Assembly: GCA_018061005.1 (NCBI GenBank)
Contig: JAGOVA010000015.1
Coordinates: forward strand, 6,084 to 53,636
Origin: Sterolibacterium sp.
GTDB lineage: Bacteria; Pseudomonadota; Gammaproteobacteria; Burkholderiales; Rhodocyclaceae
DNA length: 47,553 nt
Reading direction: 5' to 3'
This document shows positions 9,364 through 18,632 of the stretch, one piece after another (position 1 is the first letter of the stretch; the number at the start of each line of letters is the position of its first letter). The notes below the pieces were generated by a model. That model saw only the letters and a list, made by a program, of their open reading frames with translations. It searched no databases and was not told the origin of the DNA. Position numbers and translations under genes: made by a program.

Positions 9364-10308
9364 TCATTCACTTTCGCGGAAGCGGCGACGCAGCCAGATG
9401 CCGATGATGTTGAAACAGAGGGTCAACAACAGCAGCGACAAGCCGGCAGCAAAGATGGTCTGATAGCCGAGCGAGCCGTGCGGCAGATCGCCCAGGGCCA
9501 CTTGCACAATGTAGGAAGTAATGGTCGCTGCGGGTTCCAGCGGGTTCCAGGTCAGATTCGGCTGCATACCCGCGGCCACCGCCAGGATCATGGTTTCACC
9601 CACCGCCCTTGAAACCGCCAGGATGGACGCCGCCGCCAGCCCCGAAAACGCGGCCGGGATGACCACATGCCAGGCCGTATGCAGCCGGCTGCCCCCCAGC
9701 GCATAAGAGCCTTCACGCAGGCTCATGGGCACGGCACGCATCGCATCTTCAGAGAGCGATGAAATATAAGGCACGATCATGATGCCCATCACCAGCCCGG
9801 CCGACAGCAGTGAGAATCCCGGCAGCTCGGGGATCAGCTTTTGCAGCAGCGGCGTGACCATGAGCAGCGCGAAATAACCAAACACAATGGTCGGCACACC
9901 ACCCAGCAGTTCCAGCACCGGCTTGGCCACTTCGCGAACGACTGGCCGCGCAAATTCAGACAGATAAATCGCAATCACCAGCCCCACCGGCAGTGCGACT
10001 GCCAGGGCGACCAGCGAAGAAACCGCCGTGCCGGAAATCAGCACCATGATGCCGAAGTGGGCATCGTCATACAGCGGTGTCCATTGCATGTCGGTCAGAA
10101 AATCAACAAGACTGACATGCTGAAAGAAATGCCATGACTCTGAAACCAGCACATAGATGATGCCCAGGGTGGTCAATACAGAAAGCGCCGCAGCGGCAAA
10201 GAGCAGCGCCTCGATGAGACGCTCACTCAAATGTCGCCTGCTCTTGCGCCCAAGCAGACGCGCCTGCGGGGCGGAAGAAATGACGGAGGGTGATGTTGTG
10301 GAATTCAT
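9364..10308 (-). CDS. pstC: Phosphate ABC transporter permease PstC
   Basis: PstC is the partner permease to PstA. The 314-residue protein has about six membrane segments, the conserved LLGGVPTIVFGYFAL region and the cytoplasmic coupling loop (SEDAMRAVPMSLREGSYALG). The N-terminal 40 residues are polar and basic. It follows pstS by 27 bp; no strong ribosome site is visible. Confidence 0.96.
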   Translation of the reverse strand: MNSTTSPSVISSAPQARLLGRKSRRHLSERLIEALLFAAAALSVLTTLGIIYVLVSESWHFFQHVSLVDFLTDMQWTPLYDDAHFGIMVLISGTAVSSLVALAVALPVGLVIAIYLSEFARPVVREVAKPVLELLGGVPTIVFGYFALLMVTPLLQKLIPELPGFSLLSAGLVMGIMIVPYISSLSEDAMRAVPMSLREGSYALGGSRLHTAWHVVIPAAFSGLAAASILAVSRAVGETMILAVAAGMQPNLTWNPLEPAATITSYIVQVALGDLPHGSLGYQTIFAAGLSLLLLTLCFNIIGIWLRRRFRESE

Positions 10309-10335
10309 CGAAGATACGCTGTATTTGCGCGTGAG

Positions 10336-11337
10336 TTACAGCGCAGCCTCACGCTTCATCAGCGCTTCGATGGTAATGCCGATCTCGTTTTTACCCCCGA
10401 AAACCGTGCCATATTTCTTGCGGTTCATGTGGTCCAGATTGCCACTGTAGGCACTGGCCGACAACGGCACATACTTCACTTCACGCGTCAGTTGCGCGGC
10501 ATTTTTCATGTAGAACTCGATGAAGGCCTTGACCTCGGGTTTATCCAGCGAACGCGCCTTGACGTAAATGAAGATCGGTCGCGACAGCGGCTGATAAGTC
10601 GCCTTGATGACGGAATCTTCCGCAGGCTCGACGGCCGCACCGGTTTTCGGATTGACCACCGGCAAGGCCTTCAGGCGCGCCTTGTTTTCCGCGTAATAGG
10701 CATAGCCGAAATAACCCAGCGCATTGACATCGCGGGATACGCCCTGCACCAGCACGTTGTCATCTTCCGAGGCGGTGTAATCGCCCCGCGATGAACGCGC
10801 CTTGCCGACCGTCGCCTCGGTGAAGTACTCGAACGTCCCCGAGTCGGCACCCGCGCCAAACAGTTTGATCGGTGCATCAGGCCAGGCCGGATTGACCTGG
10901 TTCCAGCGCGTCACCTTGCCCTGTGCGGCCGGCTCCCAGAGCGTCTTCAGCTCGGCCACGGTGATCTGTTTCAGGAAGGTGTTTTTCGGGTGGATGACCA
11001 CCGTCAGGGCATCAAAGGCGATGGGCATTTCGATGTACTGCACGCCTGCGGCCTTGCAATCTTCCATTTCTTTCGCCGTAATCGGGCGGGAAGCGTTGGA
11101 AATATCGGTTTCATCGCGGCAGAACTTCTTGAACCCGCCCCCCGTGCCCGAAATACCCACCGTCACCTTGACGGCATTGCGCTGGGTCTTCTGGAACTCC
11201 TCAGCCACCGCTTCGGTAATGGGGTAGACCGTCGATGAACCATCAATCTTGATGACCTGCGCCTGTGCAGACGCTGCTGCCAGCAAGGTCAGGCCGGAGA
11301 ACATCAGGGGGATCATGCGGCTGTGCTTGTAAGACAT
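10336..11337 (-). CDS. pstS: Periplasmic phosphate-binding protein PstS
   Basis: PstS captures phosphate in the periplasm and delivers it to PstCAB. The 333-residue protein starts at MSYKHSRM, with AGGAG six bases before the ATG, and has a signal peptide ending near AQAQV. Ligand-binding segments are recognisable: KIDGSSTVYPITEAVAEEF near the N-terminus, GISGTGGGFKKFCRDETDISNASRPI, and GADSGTFEYFTE. It is first in the operon, downstream of a Pho box. Confidence 0.97.
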   Translation of the reverse strand: MSYKHSRMIPLMFSGLTLLAAASAQAQVIKIDGSSTVYPITEAVAEEFQKTQRNAVKVTVGISGTGGGFKKFCRDETDISNASRPITAKEMEDCKAAGVQYIEMPIAFDALTVVIHPKNTFLKQITVAELKTLWEPAAQGKVTRWNQVNPAWPDAPIKLFGAGADSGTFEYFTEATVGKARSSRGDYTASEDDNVLVQGVSRDVNALGYFGYAYYAENKARLKALPVVNPKTGAAVEPAEDSVIKATYQPLSRPIFIYVKARSLDKPEVKAFIEFYMKNAAQLTREVKYVPLSASAYSGNLDHMNRKKYGTVFGGKNEIGITIEALMKREAAL

Positions 11338-11401
11338 ATTGGCTCCTGTCAGGAAATGAACGTGGATGAAATCGTGACAGCGCACAGATTAAGCGGCGAT
11401 T

Positions 11402-11419
11402 GTGACAGCCTCATGACAG
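11402..11419 (-). promoter_or_regulatory. Pho box upstream of pstS
   Basis: On the minus strand two PhoB half-sites are spaced as in the classic Pho box: CTGTCATGAGGCTGTCAC (7-mer, 4-nt spacer, 7-mer). It ends 9 bases before a weak -10 candidate near 11387-11392 and 64 bp before the pstS start. A third CTGTCAC copy lies at 11374-11380. PhoB binding here is inferred from consensus; PhoB itself is encoded in the operon. Confidence 0.8.
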
Positions 11420-11466
11420 CACCCACGCATTTGCCGCACGGAACCATCGACGCAAACGAGAGTCTT

Positions 11467-11472
11467 TATAAT
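11467..11472 (+). promoter_or_regulatory. Consensus -10 box for dacC
   Basis: A perfect TATAAT lies 26 bp before the dacC ATG. No good -35 is visible 16-18 bp upstream, so activation by a factor or an extended contact may be needed. The divergent Pho box lies about 48-65 bp upstream of it. Confidence 0.55.
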
Positions 11473-11498
11473 CCCCTGTTTATTGGCTGAACTCTCTC

Positions 11499-12650
11499 AT
11501 GCGTCCTTATTCCCTCCCCGCTGTACTGGCTGTATTCGCTGCCTTGCTGTCTTTCCTGGTCACCGGCACGGCGCAGGCGCAACTGGCACCGCCTTCGCTG
11601 GCCGTCGCCGCACGCTCCTGGTATCTCTACGACTTCAGCGCGCAACTGGAGCTGACCAGCAGCAATGCCGATGAGCGCGTCGAGCCCGCTTCGCTGACCA
11701 AGCTGATGACCGCCTACCTGGCCTTTGCCGCGCTCAAGCAGGGCACGCTCAAACTCACCCAGACCTTGCCGGTTTCGGAACGCGCATGGAAAACGCAGGG
11801 CTCGCGCATGTTTGTCGAGCCGAACAAGCCGGTCACCGTGGATGAACTGCTGCATGGCGTGATTATCCAGTCTGGCAATGATGCCTGCATCGTTCTGGCC
11901 GAAGCCATCGGCGGGACTGAAGACGGTTTTGCCCAGATGATGAACCGCGAGGCGCAACGGCTGGGGCTGAAGAACACCCAGTTCCGTAACGCCACCGGCC
12001 TGCCCGATCCGCAGCATTATTCGACGGCGCATGACATGGCCTTGCTGGCCAGTGCGCTGATCCGCGACTTTCCCGAGTTTTATCCGCTCTACTCCAACAA
12101 ACAGTATCGCTACAACAACATCACCCAGCCCAATCGCAACCGCTTGCTGTGGAGCGACCCCAGCGTCGACGGCATGAAAACCGGGCATACCGAAGCAGCG
12201 GGCTATTGCCTGGTCAGCTCGGCCAAGCGCGAGAATCGCCGCCTGGTCTCGGTGGTGCTGGGCACGGCTTCGGATGCCGCGCGCGCAGGTGAATCGCAAC
12301 GCCTGCTCAATTTTGGCTTCCAGTTCTTCGACAGTGCCAAGGTCTACAGCGCGGGTCAGGCCGTCTCGCAACTGAAGGTCTATAAAGGCGCGCAATCCAC
12401 CGTCAAAGCCGGTTTCATCAGCGACTTCATGATGACCGTCCCGAAGGGGCAGGCCGCGCAGATCAAGGTGCAACTGATCAGCCAGCAGCCGTTGCTGGCA
12501 CCGATTGCCCAAAGCAGCCGGGTGGCGACACTGAAAGTGTTTCTGGGCGACAAGCCCTTGGGCGATTTTCCGGTGGTCGCCCTCGAAACCGTGCCCGTGG
12601 CGGGGATATTCGGCCGCGCCTGGGATACCTTGCGGCTGTGGTTTGAATGA
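11499..12650 (+). CDS. dacC: D-alanyl-D-alanine carboxypeptidase (PBP5/6 family)
   Basis: This class C low-molecular-weight PBP removes the terminal D-Ala from peptidoglycan pentapeptides. The 383-residue protein has a signal peptide to about residue 28 (AQA-Q), the SLTK motif (Ser65, Lys68), SGN (125-127) and KTG (227-229), then the PBP5 C-terminal beta domain and an amphipathic C-terminal helix (FGRAWDTLRLWFE) that would attach it to the inner membrane. No ribosome site is obvious. The stop overlaps the next gene by ATGA, linking D-Ala release to a D-amino acid transaminase. The symbol could equally be dacA. Confidence 0.93.
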   Translation: MRPYSLPAVLAVFAALLSFLVTGTAQAQLAPPSLAVAARSWYLYDFSAQLELTSSNADERVEPASLTKLMTAYLAFAALKQGTLKLTQTLPVSERAWKTQGSRMFVEPNKPVTVDELLHGVIIQSGNDACIVLAEAIGGTEDGFAQMMNREAQRLGLKNTQFRNATGLPDPQHYSTAHDMALLASALIRDFPEFYPLYSNKQYRYNNITQPNRNRLLWSDPSVDGMKTGHTEAAGYCLVSSAKRENRRLVSVVLGTASDAARAGESQRLLNFGFQFFDSAKVYSAGQAVSQLKVYKGAQSTVKAGFISDFMMTVPKGQAAQIKVQLISQQPLLAPIAQSSRVATLKVFLGDKPLGDFPVVALETVPVAGIFGRAWDTLRLWFE

Positions 12651-13510
12651 TGATTTATCTGAATGGTGACTATCTTCCCTTGTCCGAAGCACGGATTTCC
12701 GTGCTCGATCGCGGCTTTCTGTTCGGCGATGGCGTGTATGAGGTCATCCCCGTCTATGCCCGTCGTCCGTTCCGCCTGAGCGAGCATCTGGCACGCCTGC
12801 AACGCAGCCTCGACGGCATCCGGCTGGCCAATCCGCTCGATGCCGCGCAGTGGTGCGCCGTGATCGAAAAAATCATCGTGCAGAACCCGGGCGAGGATCA
12901 GCAGGTGTATCTGCAGATCACGCGCGGGGTCGATGCAAACGTCAAGCGCAATCACGCCTTCCCGAAAAATGCCACGACCACCGTGTTTGTGATGAGCGAA
13001 CCGCTGCTGCCCCCGCCCGCCGCACAACGCGAACAGGGGATCGCCGCGGTCACCGCCGCCGATAACCGCTGGCATCGCTGCGATATCAAGGCCACCTCGT
13101 TGCTCGCCAACTGCCTGCTGCGCCAGCGCGCCATTGACGCGGATTGCGCGGAAACCCTGTTGCTGCGCGATGGTTTTCTCACCGAAGGCGCGGCCTCCAA
13201 CATCTTCGTGGTGCGCGAAGGCCTCTTGCTGGCGCCGCCCAAAAATCACCTGATGCTGCCGGGTGTCACCTATGACGTGATCCTCGAACTCGCGCAGCAG
13301 CACGGACTGCCTTGTGCCGTGCGCGACATCCTCGAAACCGAAGTGCGGAGTGCCGATGAACTCTGGCTGACCTCATCCACCAAGGAAGTTCTGCCCATCG
13401 TGCAGCTCGATGGCAGAGCGGTCGGCGATGGTCGCCCAGGGCCGCTGTTTGCCCGGATGCTGGGCTGGTATCAAGACTATAAACGCACCACGATGCGCGC
13501 CGGAGCATGA
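12647..13510 (+). CDS. dat: D-amino acid aminotransferase, PLP class IV
   Basis: This is a fold-type IV aminotransferase, which typically interconverts D-Ala plus 2-oxoglutarate and pyruvate plus D-Glu. The 287-residue protein shows the FLFGDGVYEVIPVY entry motif, the PLP lysine in CDIKATSLL (Lys148), the LTEGAASNIFVV segment and LTSSTKEVLPI, all as in the DAT family. Branched-chain aminotransferases share the fold, but the motifs and gene context favour D-amino acids. It starts inside the dacC stop (ATGA). Confidence 0.9.
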   Translation: MMIYLNGDYLPLSEARISVLDRGFLFGDGVYEVIPVYARRPFRLSEHLARLQRSLDGIRLANPLDAAQWCAVIEKIIVQNPGEDQQVYLQITRGVDANVKRNHAFPKNATTTVFVMSEPLLPPPAAQREQGIAAVTAADNRWHRCDIKATSLLANCLLRQRAIDADCAETLLLRDGFLTEGAASNIFVVREGLLLAPPKNHLMLPGVTYDVILELAQQHGLPCAVRDILETEVRSADELWLTSSTKEVLPIVQLDGRAVGDGRPGPLFARMLGWYQDYKRTTMRAGA

Positions 13511-13514
13511 CCAC

Positions 13515-13787
13515 ATGAACCCCACCTCTCCCGAAACCCTGCTTGAATTTCCCTGTGACTTTCCGCTCAAGATCATGGGCACGCGGCATGACGATTACGC
13601 CCAGTCCGTGCTGGCCGTCGTACTGCGCCACTTCCCGGCGTTCGACGCCAACAGCATGGAAATGCGCCCCTCGTCCAAAGGCAATTATCTGAGCCTCACC
13701 TGCACGGTGCGCGCCACATCGAAAGCACAGCTCGACGCAATCTATCAGGAGCTGACCGCACACCCACTCGTCAAGGTCGTGCTGTAG
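13515..13787 (+). CDS. ybeD: YbeD/DUF493 family protein
   Basis: This is a 90-residue cytoplasmic protein of the YbeD (DUF493) family. Recognisable features are [48 protein letters not shown] and the LVKVVL C-terminus. The family has an ACT-like fold and its genes are widely found beside lipB; its biochemical role is not established. The ATG at 13515 is 4 bp after dat, and the stop shares one base with the lipB GTG. Confidence 0.93.
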   Translation: MNPTSPETLLEFPCDFPLKIMGTRHDDYAQSVLAVVLRHFPAFDANSMEMRPSSKGNYLSLTCTVRATSKAQLDAIYQELTAHPLVKVVL

Positions 13788-14410
13788 TGCAAGCAGCGGC
13801 ATGGCGCAACGGCATCGTTCGAGCCTTAGGCCGTGCCGACTACGAGCCCACCTGGCGGACGATGCAGGCGTTCACCGCACAACGCACCACCGAAACCCCT
13901 GATGAAATCTGGCTGTGCGAACATCCGCCGGTATTCACGCTCGGCCAGGCGGGCAAGGCAGAACACCTCTTGCATGACATCGGCGTGCCGCTGATAAAGA
14001 TCGACCGGGGTGGACAGATCACCTACCACGGCCCTGGCCAGCTGGTGGTTTATCTGCTGCTCGACCTGAAACGGCGCGACCTCAAGGTGCGCGAACTGGT
14101 GCGCCGCATCGAACAGGCACTGATCGACCTGCTGGCCGAATACAGTCTGCTGGCCACGCGGCGCGAGGGCGCGCCGGGCGTGTATGTCGGCGAAGCCAAG
14201 ATGGCCGCACTGGGGCTGCGTATCCGCAATTCATACAGTTATCACGGCCTGTGTCTCAATGTCGACATGGATCTCACGCCCTATGCCGCCATCAACCCCT
14301 GCGGCTATGCGGGGATGCCCGTCACCCAGCTGCGCGACCTGTGCGGCGAAACCGATCTGCAGCGCGTGGCCACACGGCTGTTGCATCATTTACAGGGGCA
14401 ATTACCATGA
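13787..14410 (+). CDS. lipB: Octanoyltransferase LipB
   Basis: LipB moves the octanoyl group from acyl carrier protein to lipoyl domains of target enzymes. The 207-residue protein has the [16 protein letters not shown] motif, catalytic Lys138 ([12 protein letters not shown]) and catalytic Cys172 (INPCGYAGM). The GTG start sits in the ybeD stop and the lipA ATG lies in its own stop, so translation is probably coupled. Confidence 0.97.
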   Translation: MQAAAWRNGIVRALGRADYEPTWRTMQAFTAQRTTETPDEIWLCEHPPVFTLGQAGKAEHLLHDIGVPLIKIDRGGQITYHGPGQLVVYLLLDLKRRDLKVRELVRRIEQALIDLLAEYSLLATRREGAPGVYVGEAKMAALGLRIRNSYSYHGLCLNVDMDLTPYAAINPCGYAGMPVTQLRDLCGETDLQRVATRLLHHLQGQLP

Positions 14411-15378
14411 GCCACGAAAAGCAGAAGGGCGCGGAAAAAACCGCGCGCGCATTTGGCAAACAGACCATCCCGATCATCCCCATCGAGCGGCTTAAAAAAC
14501 CGGCATGGATCCGCGTCAAGGCCAGTGCCGATGCTTCGCGTTACAGCGAAGTCAAAGACATCCTGCGCGAACAGAAACTCCACACGGTGTGCGAAGAAGC
14601 GGCCTGCCCCAACATAGGCGAATGTTTCGGCAAGGGCACAGCCACCTTCATGATCCTCGGCGATTTATGCACACGACGTTGCCCGTTCTGCGATGTCGGC
14701 CACGGCAAACCGCTGCCGCCGGATGTTGATGAACCGCGCCATCTGGCCGACAGCATCGCGGCCTTGCGCCTCAAATATGTGGTCATTACCAGTGTGGATC
14801 GCGACGATCTGCGCGATGGCGGCGCGCAGCATTTCGCCGATTGCATCACAGAAATCCGCACCCGCTCACCACAAACCCGCATCGAGGTGCTGGTGCCGGA
14901 TTTTCGCGGCCGCATGGAAATTGCTGTGGCGATACTCAGCACCGCGCCCCCTGACGTGTTCAATCACAACCTCGAAACCGTGCCACGCCTCTACAAACAG
15001 GCACGCCCCGGCGCGGATTACCGCCATTCGCTGCAACTGCTCCAGGCCTTCAAGGCACGCAATCCGCAGGTTCCCACCAAGTCGGGCCTGATGGTCGGGC
15101 TGGGCGAAACCGATGAAGAAATACTCGACGTGATGCGCGACCTGCGCGTCCATGACGTTGACATGCTGACAATCGGCCAGTACCTCGCCCCTTCCGCCCA
15201 TCACCTGCCGGTGCTGCGTTATGTGCATCCCGACATCTTCACCCGCTACACCCACGCCGCGCAGGCGATGGGCTTTGCCCACGCCGCCTGCGCCCCGCTG
15301 GTGCGCTCTTCCTATCACGCCGATCTGCAAGCGCATGATGCGGGGCTGACCGACGACATGACACCGCATAAAACTTGA
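14407..15378 (+). CDS. lipA: Lipoyl synthase LipA
   Basis: LipA is a radical SAM enzyme that inserts two sulfurs into protein-bound octanoyl chains. The 323-residue protein has both cysteine sets: the auxiliary cluster C62, C67, C73 ([12 protein letters not shown]) and the radical SAM C88, C92, C95 (CTRRCPFC), plus the C-terminal RSSYHAD serine ligand motif. It overlaps lipB by ATGA, and its stop lies within the candidate grxD promoter. Confidence 0.97.
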   Translation: MSHEKQKGAEKTARAFGKQTIPIIPIERLKKPAWIRVKASADASRYSEVKDILREQKLHTVCEEAACPNIGECFGKGTATFMILGDLCTRRCPFCDVGHGKPLPPDVDEPRHLADSIAALRLKYVVITSVDRDDLRDGGAQHFADCITEIRTRSPQTRIEVLVPDFRGRMEIAVAILSTAPPDVFNHNLETVPRLYKQARPGADYRHSLQLLQAFKARNPQVPTKSGLMVGLGETDEEILDVMRDLRVHDVDMLTIGQYLAPSAHHLPVLRYVHPDIFTRYTHAAQAMGFAHAACAPLVRSSYHADLQAHDAGLTDDMTPHKT

Positions 15379-15403
15379 CGCACCTGCGGCAAGCCGTCAA
15401 AAT
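15375..15403 (+). promoter_or_regulatory. Candidate sigma70 promoter for grxD
   Basis: TTGACG (15375-15380), a 17-bp spacer and CAAAAT (15398-15403) lie 44 bp upstream of the grxD ATG and overlap the lipA stop. This would let grxD be expressed apart from the lip operon. Confidence 0.4.
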
Positions 15404-15446
15404 ACCCGAGCTTATTTATCAACTATTGAATCAGGAAAACAGAACC

Positions 15447-15755
15447 ATGGACGCGCAAAAACAAATCCACGAAATTGTCAGCCAGCACCCCGTCGTGCTG
15501 TTCATGAAAGGCATCCCGGAGGCACCGCAGTGCGGCTTCTCGGCCACCGCCGTGCAAATCCTCAAAGCCTGTGGTGTCGATGAGTTCGCCGCCGTCGATG
15601 TGTTGCGTTCCCCGGATATCCGTCAGGGCATCAAGGACTACGCCAACTGGCCGACCATTCCCCAGCTCTACATCAAAGGCGAATTTGTCGGCGGCTGCGA
15701 CATCATGAAAGAAATGTATCAAAGCGGCGAATTGCAGAAGCAACTGGCGGCCTGA
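15447..15755 (+). CDS. grxD: Monothiol glutaredoxin, Grx4 type
   Basis: Monothiol CGFS glutaredoxins carry and transfer [2Fe-2S] clusters. The 102-residue protein has the QCGFSATA active site (Cys29), the WPTIPQLYIKGEFVGGCDI glutathione-binding region and standard family length. The ATG at 15447 is preceded by TCAGGAA at a good distance; the frame is open upstream to 15375, but that part looks like leader. Its position beside lipA fits Fe-S supply, though that link is inference. Confidence 0.95.
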   Translation: MDAQKQIHEIVSQHPVVLFMKGIPEAPQCGFSATAVQILKACGVDEFAAVDVLRSPDIRQGIKDYANWPTIPQLYIKGEFVGGCDIMKEMYQSGELQKQLAA

Positions 15756-15770
15756 GGTCATGCCATGAGG

Positions 15771-15816
15771 TGAGCCCCGGCGCCATGGCCGGGCTCCCTG
15801 AACACCCCGGGGCTCA
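15771..15816. terminator. Alternative hairpins between convergent grxD and kinase genes
   Basis: TGAGCCCCGG at 15771-15780 can pair with CCGGGGCTCA at 15807-15816 (10 bp). Alternatively its GAGCCC plus GGC can pair with GCCGGGCTC at 15788-15796 around a short loop, with one bulged C. There is no clear T-run on either strand, so rho-independent termination is uncertain, but the position between two gene ends fits a bidirectional 3' end structure. Confidence 0.4.
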
Positions 15817-15824
15817 GATCAAAC

Positions 15825-17120
15825 TCAGATCGAGCTCAGGCGGATGTTGGCTTCATTGAGGCGTGTCGTCAGCACTTCAAGGAAGGACTGATAGAAGTGC
15901 ATGCGGCACGCTTCCGAAGCGTTCTGCAAGGCTTCACTGCGAATGGTGATGATGCGCGCCGGGGTTTGGGCGATGACATCCGCCCCCCGCGTCGGATGAA
16001 CCTTGCCGATCGCCGCCATTTCACCGAAACAATCACCAATACTCAGCTGATTGAGCGTATGGCCGCGCTTGAAAACACGCGCTTCGCCATCGAACAGGAA
16101 GCAGAAGAAATCGCCTGGCTCGCCATCTTTCATGATGACAGTATTCGCGGCGACTTCCTCCCAGCGGGAAAACCGCACCACTTCCCAGATTTCAACATCA
16201 GAAAATTCATTGAAAAAAGCGAGCGCGCGCAGCGTCTCGAACTTCTCGCTATCCGGGAACGTCTGCCCGCGCGCCTGGAGCTGCTGATTGCGAAAGGCCT
16301 GCGCCAGATCATGGGCAAATTCTCCCCAACTGGCATAACGCGCAGCGGTATCCTTTTGCATGGCACGCGCCACGATGGCATCGAGACTGGCCGGAATGTC
16401 GGTGCGATAGGAAGACGGCGGCGGCGGTTCGGCATTCAGAATCTGATGCAACATACCGTAATGATTGGCCGCCTTGAAGGGCAACTGCCCGGTGAGCAGC
16501 TGGTACATCACCACCCCCAGCGAATAAATATCGGTCTGCTGATCGAGCGGCAGATCGCGGATTTGTTGCGGCGACATGTACGCCGGTGAGCCGACCCCCA
16601 TCACCTGGGTTTCATCATTACCCGACAGGAGTGCCGCGCCAAAATCAGAAATCTTGATGTCACCGCCCGGCGCGCTGGCCGAATCGGTGCGTACCAGCAA
16701 CAGGTTGGCCGGTTTGATGTCGCGGTGCGTCACGCCATTCTGGAAGGCATAGTCGAGCGCGCGCGTGCATTTGAAAATAATTTCCACGACCCGGTCGATC
16801 GGCAACAGATTGTCTGCACGGATGTACTGCTCCAGCGTGCCTCCCGGCACATATTCCATGACGATATAGCTGTGTTCCTCGTCGATCACCGCATCATAAA
16901 TCTGCACGATGTGCGGATGCATCAGCTTGCCCGCCAGCGCTGCCTCGTTGATCAGCATACGGCGGAACTGGCTGCCTTTCTGCCGATCCTTGAGTGCCTC
17001 GGGGAAAATCACCTTGACCGCCACTTCACGTTGTGTGAAGGGGTCAAAGCCGAGATGCACGGTGGAAGTTGCGCCTTCCCCGAGCTTGCTGCGGATTTCG
17101 TATTTACCGATGCGTTCCAT
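15825..17120 (-). CDS. Ser/Thr protein kinase with C-terminal cyclic-nucleotide-binding domain
   Basis: This 431-residue, apparently cytoplasmic protein combines a Hanks-type kinase (about 7-275) with a CNB domain (about 295-415). Kinase residues are complete: GEGATSTV glycine loop (14-21), Lys36 in VAVKVI, HRD (132-134) in HRDIKPANL, DFG (159-161) and the YMSPQQI activation-segment end. The CNB domain has the phosphate-cassette GE (366-367), but its Arg378 is followed by Gly rather than the usual Ser/Thr/Ala, so nucleotide affinity is in doubt. There is no membrane segment or sensor domain. The gene lies 24 bp downstream of argH on the same strand. The targets are unknown. Confidence 0.92.
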   Translation of the reverse strand: MERIGKYEIRSKLGEGATSTVHLGFDPFTQREVAVKVIFPEALKDRQKGSQFRRMLINEAALAGKLMHPHIVQIYDAVIDEEHSYIVMEYVPGGTLEQYIRADNLLPIDRVVEIIFKCTRALDYAFQNGVTHRDIKPANLLLVRTDSASAPGGDIKISDFGAALLSGNDETQVMGVGSPAYMSPQQIRDLPLDQQTDIYSLGVVMYQLLTGQLPFKAANHYGMLHQILNAEPPPPSSYRTDIPASLDAIVARAMQKDTAARYASWGEFAHDLAQAFRNQQLQARGQTFPDSEKFETLRALAFFNEFSDVEIWEVVRFSRWEEVAANTVIMKDGEPGDFFCFLFDGEARVFKRGHTLNQLSIGDCFGEMAAIGKVHPTRGADVIAQTPARIITIRSEALQNASEACRMHFYQSFLEVLTTRLNEANIRLSSI

Positions 17121-17144
17121 GCGTTTTATGAACAGCGGAATAGA

Positions 17145-18575
17145 TCAAAGCATCTGACGGGCGCGGGCGATGGCCGCGCGCACCTGTTGCGGTGCGGTGC
17201 CACCGATGTGATTGCGTGCGGCCAGCGAACCGGCCACCGTCAGCACCGCAAACACATCGGCTTCGATCAGCGGTGAAAAAGCCCGCAGGGCATCGAGCGG
17301 CAGATCGGGCAGATCGCAGCCCTGCGCTTCTGCCGCACGCACCGCTCGCGCCACCGCCTCATGCGCATCGCGGAAAGGCAAGCCTTTCTTGACCAGATAA
17401 TCCGCCAGATCGGTGGCCGTGGCATAGCCCTGACGCAAGGCCGCCTGCATCGCTTCGGTGTTGACGCGCACGTTGAACACGCGCTGGCCGTTTTCCATGC
17501 GACTGCCCATCATGTCGGCATAAATCCGCAGCGTGTCGATCACCGTATCGGCCGTGTCGAACAGCGGCTCCTTGTCTTCCTGATTGTCTTTGTTGTAGGC
17601 CAGCGGCTGGCCTTTCATCAGGGTCAGCAAGCTGATCAGGCTGCCATTCACGCGCCCGGTCTTGCCGCGCACCAGCTCCGGCACGTCCGGGTTTTTCTTT
17701 TGCGGCATGATCGACGAGCCGGTGCAGAACCGATCGGCCAGATCGATAAAGCCGACGCGCGGGCTCATCCACAGGATCAGCTCCTCAGACAGCCGCGACA
17801 GATGGGTCATCAGCAAGGCCGCTGCCGCGCAGAATTCAATGGCGAAATCACGATCCGACACGGCATCCAGCGAGTTGTAGCACACCTCATCAAAGCCCAG
17901 CTCACGCGCCACGGCTTCACGGTCAATCGGGAAGGTCGTCCCCGCCAGCGCGGCCGCCCCCAGCGGCAGACGATTAACGCGCTTGCGGCAATCGACGAAA
18001 CGCTCGGCATCGCGCCGCGTCATTTCAAAATAAGCCAGCAGGTGATGGCCGAAGGTAACCGGCTGCGCCACCTGCAGGTGAGTGAAACCCGGCAACGCTG
18101 TCTCGGCATGATGTTCCGCCAGCACCAGCACCGCCTGCTGAAAATCACGGATCAGCACGAGGATGGTATCGATGGCATCGCGCAACCACAGACGAATATC
18201 GGTGGCCACCTGATCGTTACGCGAACGGCCGGTATGCAGCCGCTTGCCCGCATCGCCGATCAAGGCGGTCAGACGTTTCTCGATGTTCAGATGCACATCT
18301 TCGTCATCGAGATTCCACTGGAATTCACCGCGTTCGATCTCGCCCCGGATCTGCGCCATGCCCTGTTCGATGGCGACGACATCTGCCGCCGGAATAATGC
18401 CCTGCTGCCCAAGCATGTGGGCGTGCGCCAGCGAACCACGAATATCCTGCATGGCCATGCGCTGATCAAAAAACACCGAGGCGGTGTAACGTTTGACGAG
18501 ATCGGAAACCGGCTCGGAAAAACGGCCGGACCAGGCCTTGCCACTGTCATTTTCTGTTTGGTTGGGTGAAGTCAT
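17145..18575 (-). CDS. argH: Argininosuccinate lyase
   Basis: ArgH cleaves argininosuccinate to arginine and fumarate, the last step of arginine synthesis. The 476-residue protein has the fumarase/aspartase superfamily signature [16 protein letters not shown], the [12 protein letters not shown] motif, the [10 protein letters not shown]-type segment ([11 protein letters not shown]) and [12 protein letters not shown] chose the ATG of [10 protein letters not shown] at 18575, since in-frame sequence upstream runs into the divergent kinase gene. Initiation signals are weak. Confidence 0.96.
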   Translation of the reverse strand: MTSPNQTENDSGKAWSGRFSEPVSDLVKRYTASVFFDQRMAMQDIRGSLAHAHMLGQQGIIPAADVVAIEQGMAQIRGEIERGEFQWNLDDEDVHLNIEKRLTALIGDAGKRLHTGRSRNDQVATDIRLWLRDAIDTILVLIRDFQQAVLVLAEHHAETALPGFTHLQVAQPVTFGHHLLAYFEMTRRDAERFVDCRKRVNRLPLGAAALAGTTFPIDREAVARELGFDEVCYNSLDAVSDRDFAIEFCAAAALLMTHLSRLSEELILWMSPRVGFIDLADRFCTGSSIMPQKKNPDVPELVRGKTGRVNGSLISLLTLMKGQPLAYNKDNQEDKEPLFDTADTVIDTLRIYADMMGSRMENGQRVFNVRVNTEAMQAALRQGYATATDLADYLVKKGLPFRDAHEAVARAVRAAEAQGCDLPDLPLDALRAFSPLIEADVFAVLTVAGSLAARNHIGGTAPQQVRAAIARARQML

Positions 18576-18592
18576 GAGGGAAGTCAGAGTGC

Positions 18593-18622
18593 TTGCTAGT
18601 CGCGCACCACATTGGCTATAGT
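18593..18622 (+). promoter_or_regulatory. Candidate promoter giving a very short leader for the LytS-type kinase
   Basis: TTGCTA (18593-18598), an 18-bp spacer and TATAGT (18617-18622) point to a start near 18629. That is only about four bases before the ATG at 18633, which lacks a clear ribosome site. It lies in the argH-kinase divergent gap. Confidence 0.4.
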
Positions 18623-18632
18623 CGGTAATCCC

